Positions 22,901 to 31,800 of a DNA stretch of 64,000 nucleotides are shown here, piece by piece (the stretch's first letter is position 1; every line of letters starts with the position of its first letter). Source of the stretch: Nematopogon swammerdamellus (Eukaryota > Arthropoda > Insecta > Lepidoptera > Adelidae); contig OX336337.1 of the NCBI GenBank assembly GCA_946902875.1, forward strand, positions 4,216,001 through 4,280,000, given 5' to 3'. A model generated the notes under the pieces. The model was not told the DNA's origin and did no database searches. It saw only the letters and a program-made list of their open reading frames with translations. The position numbers and the translations under genes were made by a program.

Positions 22901-24121
22901 AAGGCCATAAATACATACGCAACACCGGTTCTTATATATACTTTCAATGTAATAAATTATACTATGGATGACATTAAAAAAATTGATAGAAAAACAAGGA
23001 AACTCCTAAACATATATAACATGCACCAACAAAAATCTAACACAGAAAGACTATATCTACCAGTCAATGAAGGAGGAAGAGGCCTACTAAACATAGAAAA
23101 TCTATATATCAAATTAACTATTAAAATGGAAAAATATCTAGATGACAAAAATGACAATGTCCTAAAAGTAATTGTTGATCATGATAAGGAAAAAGGCCTA
23201 TATAGCATAATATCACAAGGTAAAAAATTTAGACAAAAACTTAATATCGAACAACCCACGGAAGATGAAAACTTAATCCATAAAAAACAGACTGAACAAT
23301 CCAAAGAAAATTGGAAAGAAAAGCCACTACATGGTCAAATTGTGAGAGAGGTACTAATGCACCCAAATACGGATACTGAAAAATCTTTCTCTTGGCAAAA
23401 AAAACAACCTACTACTCCCCAAATGGAATCTAAAATTTTTGTAATACAAGAACAATCGGTCAGAACAAAACAGTTTGAACGAGATATTTTAAAACTTGAT
23501 ACAGATGGACGATGCCGATTATGTCACGAAAAGGATGAAACAGTCAGGCATATCATCTCAGGATGTAAAATATTAGTACAGCCACTATATCTAAAGAGAC
23601 ATAATCAACTAGTCAAATACGTTTATTGGAATTTACTCAAGAAACACAAGTCCGAAACAACTAAATTTTGGTGGAAATGCCCGTTAAATGAACCACATGT
23701 GGTGGAAAATGAAGAATTTAAACTAATATGGGAAATTGCTGTCACCACTGATTATGCGTTACCTAACAACCGACCAGACCTCATATATGTAGACAAAAAT
23801 GAAAACAGAACTTACCTTATCGATGTCACAGTGCCATCCGACTATAACCTCACTAGGAAGGAAAATGAAAAACTTTCAAAATATTACGCATTAAAAATTG
23901 AGATCCAAAGATTATGGAATACAAGAGCCGAAATCGTCCCAATAGTTATAGGCACTACAGGAATTATAAATAAATCAACAGAGAAACACATAAAAAATTT
24001 AGACGCTGGCATAAAATTAGAAATACTCCAACAACAGGCTGCAATTGAAACCACAAAAATAATGACCAAATTTCTAAGTGGAAATCTGCCTCCTGACAGT
24101 GAAGACAGTGATATTGTGTAA
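19964..24121 (+). CDS. RLE-type non-LTR retrotransposon polyprotein (R4/Dong-like), intact
   Basis: This is a single uninterrupted frame of 1385 residues, preceded by an in-frame TAA two codons before the first ATG. Residues about 41-115 and 145-218 are two copies of the same ~73-residue domain (R-x-WS-x-E/D-EM-EL to TLS-QAR-I), probably a DNA-binding helical module; no C2H2 fingers are seen. Residues 450-560 are basic and possibly coiled. The reverse transcriptase spans about 630-900, with WKTPGIDKLQ, NWRPIACL, the catalytic D of AWIDYKKAYDS (762), GIFQGDSLSPLLF and YMDD (866-869). A CCHC finger follows (C1184, C1187, H1196, C1201), then a restriction-like endonuclease with RPD (1270-1272), LIDVTVP and the K/E-rich helix KYYALKIEI. 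The order RT-CCHC-RLE places it in the R2/NeSL/R4 group; 'YKYLGI' and 'DRKTRKLL' suggest R4/Dong. AT-rich codon use contrasts with the neighbouring BEL element. It looks recently active. Confidence 0.88.
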   Translation: MNSHTELLTTTDDTLQQRSIPTNAAGTCGNNRPNCNMLEDRRRIWSKDEMIELMYCYYKTRSQGTGYLARLEKLFVERNANNEKSKRFTGTTLSTQARRIIANEMISKELLNEIKNKAGNNVDPCISTIMHDRNNVLQKNIDDSRRKWSNEEMMELLFCYFKARETGRGYLKKLQYLFQERNPNNPKTSKHNGHTLSNQARKIIIYKILPEQIIHDIENAPCTTENIMEFLSQSECQEIGTNSNNTNATTRYLGSLYSPYNEESEITYDRELINPITDSSNNHTEQVLSTTPTDTFNNNEVTESILSRELINSRKEPNADHTYVNEYTAANAHRTGNITEINEDVSFNIFLTPDLTNYNMNNNYNTESNLYNDRSHLIKNLINTIEEIKKTDINERQYLPKGMINKQFIKNVNEINAYLPNILTFNMNITELNIILYSAAMTVIKENKQKILEKSFNNSNQVPVWKKRIQDKIEILRKNLGQLIEISRGVTSRRMRNIKDNLYKKYNITTDIMLCNIIELLKQKIKMYAGRIKRYENENKKKKENMLFKQNERKFYRKMFEKNITPKEIPTKNEIEEFWSTIYSQPVDIDMSNIMIQTIADKIPIIQNNNFNAINDIAFKDAIRNLKNWKTPGIDKLQNYYLKYFTSAHPYILHYFNKILNDEEQIEPWLTTGVVTLIPKNPNTNDPKNWRPIACLPTTYKLFTYILYVEIYKHCNANDIMTPYQRGCKWGARGCKDHLIVNKSILEDTNTYKKNLNMAWIDYKKAYDSVPHEWIILILKIYKCPNVITNCISKVMKTWQVIMNTISTDSRITTKPIIIKRGIFQGDSLSPLLFCLCLNPLSKLLSEYEKTGYILRSGQIINHLLYMDDIKLYAANKYQLSNLIDTVEIYSKQIGMEFGLEKCKVLEIKGSKRINAEGEDHILLDGNKFEALNNKKYKYLGIDENGEINHKQIIEEKKNEYIRRVRKIIQSTLNSRNIIKAINTYATPVLIYTFNVINYTMDDIKKIDRKTRKLLNIYNMHQQKSNTERLYLPVNEGGRGLLNIENLYIKLTIKMEKYLDDKNDNVLKVIVDHDKEKGLYSIISQGKKFRQKLNIEQPTEDENLIHKKQTEQSKENWKEKPLHGQIVREVLMHPNTDTEKSFSWQKKQPTTPQMESKIFVIQEQSVRTKQFERDILKLDTDGRCRLCHEKDETVRHIISGCKILVQPLYLKRHNQLVKYVYWNLLKKHKSETTKFWWKCPLNEPHVVENEEFKLIWEIAVTTDYALPNNRPDLIYVDKNENRTYLIDVTVPSDYNLTRKENEKLSKYYALKIEIQRLWNTRAEIVPIVIGTTGIINKSTEKHIKNLDAGIKLEILQQQAAIETTKIMTKFLSGNLPPDSEDSDIV

Positions 24122-24450
24122 CTCGGGACTGATCGGTGGGCCCGTCCTCTATCTTGGGAGGCACTCGAGCGGGGACGGGTGGCAGACCGGCGAGTACAAT
24201 CGCCGACGACTCCGAAGAGATCCGGAAGAATAAAATTTATATATAGATAAGGATCATAGCGTTTAAAAAAAGTAGGTAATTTGTAATGAACATAATTTTA
24301 TACTAATAATTTATGTAAAAGGGCTACAAAAGGCGAGATTAATACTTTCCGGCATTCCTTACAAAGTACCAGTGGAAAGTTAATTTTGCCTTTTATATTA
24401 ATAAAATAAGTTAAATTTTATTGTATATAAATTTTTTTTATTTATTTTAG
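24122..24450 (+). other. 3' UTR of the RLE retrotransposon
   Basis: Immediately after the stop comes a GC-rich segment with complementary pieces (CCCGTCC ... GGACGGG), fitting the structured 3' UTR that primes such elements. An AT-rich tail follows. The exact end is uncertain because the next sequence belongs to an older repeat. Confidence 0.5.
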
Positions 24451-24544
24451 ACAGGCAGCCTTGGCTGATAAGTCTAAAACCAGTTAAAATTTGTTGTTTT
24501 TGTCATTATCTTCTTCGTTCGTTCTTGTTCACTCTTTTTGAGAA

Positions 24545-24812
24545 TTATGTTTTATTTGTTAGATATTTACCTAGTATATTTTCGAATTGGTTGGTACTAA
24601 GTGCGCTTATTACTTCCTCTGGAAGTTGGTTCCAGTCGTCCACCACTCTGTTATGAAATGTTTGCGAGTATTGCTGTTAAAGATTTTTCGACTTATAGTT
24701 TCATGATGTGGCCTCGAAGATGAACGTTTTGGTTCAATGTGAACATTTTGATCAGCTCAGGGTAATCGTAATTACACGTCAGAATTTTGTACACCTCTAT
24801 TAGATCTTTTAA
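24545..24812 (-). pseudogene. C-terminal end of a Jockey/CR1-like reverse transcriptase, frameshifted
   Basis: Reading leftward the minus strand gives DLIEVYKIL and, after a frame change, FHNRVVDDWNQLPEEVISAL and FENILGKYLTNKT before TAA at 24545-24547. 'R-V-DWN-LPEEV' is the usual end of CR1/L2/Jockey-type ORF2 proteins. It is an old remnant next to the intact RLE element. Confidence 0.75.
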
Positions 24813-25306
24813 GTTAATTAATTAAGTTAGATATTGTAAAAAAAAAACGTAAAGATATAAAATAAGTACACATATGTACTAAGTGTTTATTGTCGTGTAA
24901 AGAATGTTGTATAATTAACGACACAGTGTTGTGGGATAGGGCCACTCTAGATAACTATATGCGATGTGGGCGGGAGATGGCGGCTACGGCGGAAGCATGT
25001 GGCGCGCATGTGTCGCGCGCGTCCTCAAACAAAAGCCGCCGACCGACCGACCGCGTCTCGCGTCGTCAGCTCTATCTACAATCAACATTACGTCACGCTG
25101 CTCGAATACTGTTTGCTCCCTTCACATACTCCTGTCTGTCTGGCTGGAGGATGCACTTATGTGTTTATAGTTAATTATGTAAATAAATGTAGTGGGAAAC
25201 AAGAACAATATATACCTATATGTTTGATCCGGTGGTTTGATCGATAATAATTTGGAAGAGCAAACACATATTAGTATTTTAAGACTTTTTTTACGTTAGA
25301 GTCATA
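24813..25306. other. No gene recognised; GC-rich island at about 24960-25160
   Basis: A CpG-rich patch with GACCGACCGACCG and short unrelated frames lies in AT-rich surroundings. It could be a promoter remnant or part of a repeat; no splice-supported coding sequence is seen. Confidence 0.4.
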
Positions 25307-25451
25307 GGCCCACTTGCACCAACACGAGTTTAAAGTTAAGTAGCGAGTTATGGATTTAAACGCGGTTCCCACAGTCAACGGGTGCTAGCTTAAACTGGTT
25401 TAGCGAGTTAAACTGGTTTATATATTAAATTTGTGTTGGTGCAAGTGGGCC
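25307..25451. mobile_element. Miniature inverted-repeat element (145 bp)
   Basis: The ends are perfect 19-bp inverted repeats beginning GGCCCACTTGCACCAACAC. The 3 bases ATA flank both sides, a possible short target duplication. The interior is AT-rich and non-coding. Confidence 0.8.
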
Positions 25452-26003
25452 ATAGAAATGAAATAAACTAAAGGACCTTAGGTCAAATTGGGCTCAGTCA
25501 TATATTAGAATATTAGGCTCAGTGTCCAACAGAGATAATTCATGCTGTGTAAAGGGCTCTGTAAAGGGCTCTGTTCTTAGTTCAATTTTTATTAAACGGT
25601 TTTATTTAGTTACTTAAGGCCCTCCGCCGATGCAAAACATGCGAACAATGAGCGTTTTGGCTTATATTATGTGCCATTTGTTAGAATAATTTTCGAAACC
25701 AAATACTTACTCATATTTTTCAATCGCATTTTTTTTTTCTTTTCAATAAAAATATATGAATTATATATAACATGCTTAGTGATTTATTTCTTATAACATG
25801 TAACTTTTGCCAAAAAAAAAAACACGACAGAGGACCATAAATTACGTTTTTTTAGAAGAAATTGTTAAGAAAATCACGACACCTATACAGAAAATATTCT
25901 GGAGAAATACAAGAAAAAGATGAGAACGATTATTTATCCTGCATGTTTTTTTAGTTTTTGTATAGGTAGGTTGACCCTGGAAAAAGCTGCTAAAAACACC
26001 ATG
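25452..26003. other. AT-rich intergenic sequence before the BEL/Pao insertion
   Basis: Only short AT-rich repeats and poly-A/T runs are seen. It ends at the left target-site copy TTAGC (26004-26008). Confidence 0.5.
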
Positions 26004-26008
26004 TTAGC
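26004..26008. repeat. Target site duplication, left copy (TTAGC)
   Basis: TTAGC directly abuts the TGTTG end of the LTR and is repeated at 37613-37617 after the CAACA end of the other LTR. Confidence 0.93.
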
Positions 26009-28298
26009 TGTTGAAGCCGAGCCGCCCGCCGAGCTGAGTTGCGGTGCGCGGCACCCTCAGAGCGGGCTTCCTGGGCGCTGACCCACCGTCCTTAGGAACG
26101 ATCGCGACCGCTACCAATACGATCGCGACCTCCCCTGTCGAGGGATATGTACCCTTTGAACCCGCGCGATCCGACGTGAGTCTTGTCGTCCGCTCCGCGG
26201 AGAGGAACGGGAATGGACGGGCGCGGATGCGCGAGCGACGCAGGAGTGAATAAAATACGCGTCTATGGTACAATGGCGCCGGACGGTGTACTCCGCGACT
26301 TGTGGCCGGTCAACGCTACTACGGCGGCGATAGAGAGTCACTTGACGAAACAATTAGGTACGTACTGCGTGTACGTACACCACTTACTCTGCGCGAGCCG
26401 ACTGGCCGCTGTGCGCCTATGAGACCGAACTTCACGGGCTGCCTACTACCAAGCCATGTTGGGAGGTCACCCGTGAAGGACCCCGAGGGTCAGGTCTACA
26501 GTAGGCTAACACGGCAACACAGCACGGCTCACCTCACGACAGCTCCGCCGCAGCCTCCGCCCCGACCGAAGTACGAGCCACCGAGGTGGAACGCACGACT
26601 GCAAGAACGAAGGTCTCCGACGGATCCAGTGGCTGACGAGAGGCTAGTTCAACTCCGGAGTGAACGAGGCGCACTAGGCGAGTGTGGTAGAAGAACTCCC
26701 GGTCCACCCAAGGTGGCCCTATATTTATATTAAAAGCTCAAAAAACTTTCTCTTTTTCGCCTCTCTACGCCGCCTGAGGTCGCTGCGTCCGACCGACCGA
26801 GACGCAAGAGTGCGCCGTCCGACTAAATATTTATTTTTTCCCAAAAATATACATATACACATTTGGCCAATCGATAGAGCTTACTTTTTTATCTATATAT
26901 GCCATTCGGCATGGCACTCAGCCTTACTGTTTCCGACTAGAGGCTCCCTAAAGTTTATTCTCTTTGGAACGACCTGGCTAGGAAACCATACCACTCTCGT
27001 CCTGTGGAGTGGTATGCCCGAATAGGGGCTGAAAAACACTATAGTTTTCCTATACAACCATACCCCTCCCTATCCGGGCTTAGCTGAGAGAGGGCCCAAG
27101 GTCCTCTCTGCATACTAAGTGTTCGCCCGACCTAGCGCCTATAGAAAAAATATTAGAGCTACCCAAGGTAGCTCAAAAGATGCGCTAAGTCGAGCCCGTC
27201 CCAAAGAGGTATTGGACATGTGGGTGAAAAATCATTTTCCGTACCCAAGGTACGGAAAACACTTTTCTAACCCGCGCGGTGCTCTGTCTCGCTTTCCGCG
27301 CGCCGAGTCCGCCCGTCTCCCGCGAGGCGTCGCCACTGGCGTGGCGCGCTAGCACGTTATGGGAGATCGGGCCTCAGACTCGGGCCTGGAGGATTCCTAT
27401 CATGACAAACAGTATACCATTCTGTTCGTCTCCTCCAGGCGGTTCCAGTGGTACCCCACATGTCCCAAGTCTATCAGAGACTGAGCCTCCAGTCGGGAAA
27501 ACAGGGGAAAATCACCGCACCCGCGTAGAGCGTGCGTGCGGTTTTTCTCGAAAACCAACCGTACAAATTTTATTATAATTACATATTTGGAATCTACATT
27601 TTCAGCTCTATCGATTGGCATACATAACATTTTAATTATTCCAAGTTATTTTCGCGGCCTCCTTCACGGCCACAGTCCGATCGGGAGGGTCGCTCAATCC
27701 TCGCCCCGGCCTTGGCGAAACAATACTTTCCCACGGTCGGAGTCGGGCCGTGCGCAAAACCGTTGCCTGGGTTTTTCCAGACAACGGACACGGCGTGGAG
27801 GTTGCTTACTAACACATACGCACTTACGCGTTGTATATTCGTTTATTCAATGTGTTAGCAAGCTCCCTCCACGCCCGTTACATTACAACATGTTATGCAA
27901 TATGAATAATGATTTTAACTCTATATAATATTCCAACATTATAGCACGATTTTAAGTTACATTTTTATCATGATTTTACAATAATTCTTGTTTCCAAAAA
28001 AAACTAAAAATATCAATGTAAAATATAAAAATGTAAACTATGTATCTATCAAGTTGTAAATAATAAAATTATAAAAAAGTGTAAACTATAAACTACAAAC
28101 ATTATTCATTCATCAATCTTAAGTAAAAGTGTTCTATATCTATGTGCGCAGCGCAAAGTCCACTGCGCTACGCACTTGTCCACCTCGCGGGATGGCACTC
28201 ATAAGAGGCAGGAGCCTCTCGCAACACTTTACCTAAATATGACTACCTGGATGCCGATTTAACTAGCTAGACCGCACTTTTGAGGTCTGTCGGCAACA
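26009..28298 (-). repeat. BEL/Pao 3' LTR (2290 bp)
   Basis: This is the downstream repeat, expected to provide polyadenylation. It contains a cluster of short hairpins at about 26701-27259 that share a CAA triloop (mirrored at 36015-36573 in the other LTR). It ends GGCAACA next to the polypurine tract. Confidence 0.95.
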
Positions 28299-28312
28299 GA
28301 TCCCCTCTCATG
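28299..28312 (-). promoter_or_regulatory. Polypurine tract
   Basis: On the element's strand the bases next to the 3' LTR read TGAGAGGGGATC, a purine run in the position where plus-strand synthesis is primed. Confidence 0.65.
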
Positions 28313-28862
28313 ACACGCTCGCGTTCATCCAGCCGTAGTTGCCGACGTCTCGCCCCAAGGGCGACTGCTCCACGTCGCAGACGACAGCTCGGGCTACCAC
28401 GGCGCCGTCTCCCTGCAGAACCGGTTGGCTGCCTGGCTGGACTCCACATCGTCCGGCTGCTTGGCTCTTCCCGCTGCAGGTGCGGCGTCGTCCGTGCTCC
28501 ATCCTCCGGGCGCGGTTGGCCGCCTGGCTGGACCCCATGTAGTCCGGCTGCTAGCTAATCCCGCGTCCGACGTGAAGACCGGTGTAGCTCCTGTCGTGAC
28601 TTGGCGGCTGGCTCCGTGCTCAGCCTCCCGGCTGACTGGGTGAAGCCGTGATGAGATGCCGACCCATTGCCTGGGTCGGCTCGCGCCGCGGTGCGCCGAC
28701 TGCAGTGTCGGCGATCGGTGCGGCGCTCTATTGTTGCGGTGGCATCAGGAGTCCCGTCGTCCGGCGCGTGCCGGCGTCGCGTTGCTCTGCGGCGGCGGCA
28801 GCGGCGGGGGCGGCGAGGCGGCGCAGCGCAGGGTGCGCGTGCGCCGGCGGCGTGCGCCCGCA
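28313..28862. other. BEL/Pao internal 3' untranslated region
   Basis: About 550 GC-rich bases lie between the Gag-Pol stop and the polypurine tract. They contain imperfect repeats (GGCTGGCTGGAC and CGTCCGGCTGC variants). Open frames here are unsupported. Confidence 0.6.
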
Positions 28863-31800
28863 CTACACTGCGGGCGCGGTTGCTGCGGCGGCGGGCGGCG
28901 CGGCGTACGGCGCAGCGCTCAGTGCGCATGCACCGATGGAGTGCGCCCGCCCGGTGATAGCGGGTGCGGCGGCGGCGGCGTCGTCCGCTCGCCCTATGTC
29001 GGTGGGCGCGGCGGCGGCGGCGGCGTCCGCTCGCCCTATGTCGGTGGGCGCGGCGGCGGCGGCGGCGAGCCGGGCTGCGCTAGGTGCGCGTGCACCGGCG
29101 GCGTGCGCCCGCTCTATGTTAGCGGGCGCGGTAGCTGCGTCTGGCGAGCGCGCCGCGCCAGTGTTGGCGGCAGCGGCGCGCGTCTCCGTTGCGGCGATTG
29201 CCCGAGGCGCGGTGCGTGTGACGTGCACCGCGCTCTCGGGGACGGCGGCCGACGCGAGGCTGTTGTCCAAAGCTGCATCGGTCGCCGGCGGAGGAGGGGC
29301 GGCAGAGTGTGGTGCCAGCCCCTCGTTCGGTGCAGCCGGCCCCCTGACCGGCTGTGTGTCACTTGCTGCGTCGACGGGCAGCGCGATAACATTCCGCGCC
29401 GCCCGTTTGTAGATTCCCGTCGATGTTTTTACTTCGACGACACGCACGCGCCCGTCGTCGCCGGGATGCGTGCGCACTACTCGCCCACGCGGCCATATGT
29501 TGCGGGGCGAGGCAGGGTCAGCGATGATCACAATATCGTCGATCTTGAGGTCGGGGTTGGCGCCGTCCGGCGTCCTCGGCTGCAGCGTCGGTAGGTACTC
29601 GCGTACCCATCTGCTCCAGAACATGTCTGCGAGCCTCTGTGCAGTGCGCCACTGCTTCCGGCGGATCAGGTCACCGTCGTCGAAGACTCCCGGCGTAGGG
29701 AGCCCGGTTGAGGACCCCAGAAGAAAATGATTAGGGGTCAGGGCTTCTGGGTCATCCGGGTTCACGGAGACATGAGTCAGCGGACGTGAGTTGACCGCGA
29801 ACTCTGCCTCTGTTAGCAATGTCATCAAGACTTCCGGCTTCGGTGACCTTTCTTTCAGGGTGACCCGCAGTGCGCTTTTGATGCTGCGCACTAATCGTTC
29901 CCACGCCCCCCCAAAATTTGGCGAGTGGGGGGGAATGAAACGCCATTCGGCCCCTCTGTTCAACGCGAAGCGACGTATTTCTTCCATGTCGATCTCTGCG
30001 AACGCCTTCTTGAGCTCGTTGTCCGCGCCGTGAAAGTTCGTGCCGTTGTCACTTATAAGTACGGCCGGCGGTCCCCGTCTGGCCATGAACCGCCGCAGCG
30101 CCATTATCGCTGAGTCGGTGTCTAACGACGCGGCGAGCTCCATGTGTACTGCTCGCGTGGTCATGCACGTGAGCAGCACTCCCCATCTTTTCTCGTGACG
30201 TCGCCCGATGGTGACGTCCATGGGTCCAAAATAGTCGATCCCGGTGTTGGTGAACGGCCGATGGTGATGTTCGAGGCGGATCGTAGGCAGGTCCGCCATC
30301 GGTGGGTTGTGCGCGGTCGCACGTGCGACGCGGCAAGTCTGACAGCGACTCGCCACGCCGCGTACTGTCGGCCTCAGCCGCAGTATCCAATATTTCTGTC
30401 GGATGTTATTGATGACAGCTTCGTTGTTTCCGTGGTGCGCTTTTATATGCTCTTGCATGATTATTAAGCGCCCCACGTATGAGTCACCGTCCAATATTAT
30501 TGGTGACTTGGCGCTTCTCGCTATTTTTGCTTTAGCGATGCGCCCCTGCAGTCGTAGCAGCCCATCCTGTGCTACGACCGGTCGGAGCTCTCGTAGACGG
30601 CTCGTAGCGTCGATTGTCCGTCCCTCCTTCAGCGCCTTGATTTCCGAGCGGAACGATTCGTCTTGATGGATTCTAATTAGAATCCGTTCCGCCCGGTCCA
30701 CGTGTTGACGATCCAGTTGGTTTGCGCGCCCGCGCAGCTTATCTATGAAATATAGCACGTTCGCTGCCGCTCGTGCGAGCCGCGTCCACGAAGAGAAGCG
30801 CCGCGGGTCTGGCAGCGCGTCGCGGCTCGCGGTCGTAGCGAGGCAGCCGATTGTTTTTGGTTTTAATTCTTCCGTGCCGATGTCGTCGTCGTCGTCGAGT
30901 TCGGCCGGCTGCGCGGGCCACTCCGATGTCGGGCGCGTGAGGAAGGACGGTCCTGTGTACCACTTGCCGTCCTGCTGCAGGTTCAGCTCTCCGATGTCCC
31001 GCGTGATGACGTCAGCGGGATTTTCCTTCGTAGGCACCCACCGCCATTCGCTTCGATTAGTTAATTCGTCAATTTCACCGAGGCGGTGGGCTACGAAAGC
31101 TTTAAAGTTGCGTGGGTCAGTTTTGATCCACGTTAATGCCGTCCGCGCGTCCGTCCAGTAATATTTCACCGCCGGCTTATTTGCATGCTCGCGGCTCACT
31201 GCTTGCGCAAGTCGCGCGCCAAGCAGCGCCGCTTGCAGCTCCATCCGTGGAATGGATAGTGGGCGCAGTGGAGCTACTCGAGCTTTGCTCGCTACGAGTA
31301 CGGCTCGTCTCTCTGCACCGGCGGTGAATACAAAATAACATGCGGCACCGTATGCCTGCTCGGACGCGTCGGTGAATGTGTGCAGCTCTATATTGGTCGT
31401 GCGCGGAGCGTAGTGGCGCGGTATCTCTACGCTCGCGAGCTGCTTCATCTCAGCGAGCCAATCTCGCCACTTGTTGTTGTCGGTGTCGGTGATCGGCTCG
31501 TCCCATGTCACTGCGCTGCGCCAGATGTCTTGCAGAAGAATGCGGCCGCGTACTGTTACAGGCGAGGCGAGACCCAGCGGATCAAACACGGACATGACGA
31601 CCGACAACACTTGTCTTTTTGTCGGCCGTATTTCTCCTTCCACTATCTCCTTAGATATTCTGGAGAAGGAGAGGTTGAACCCCAATCTATCCTGCTGGGG
31701 TTCCCATATGAGCCCGAGTGTCCTCTCGGGCTCGATGTCCGTGTCCGCCAGGTCTATTTTGCCCTTCCGGCTTCTCGCGTTGGCAGGCAGACTGTTGATG

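Noticed and set aside
19964..24121. R2 element in 28S rDNA
   Set aside because: No 28S rRNA sequence flanks the element and the N-terminus lacks R2-type fingers; R4/Dong-like fits better.
26044..27928. Several open frames of 80-143 codons within the LTR, repeated identically at 35358-37242
   Set aside because: They come from the GC-rich LTR, overlap hairpins and each other on both strands, and have no recognisable domain.
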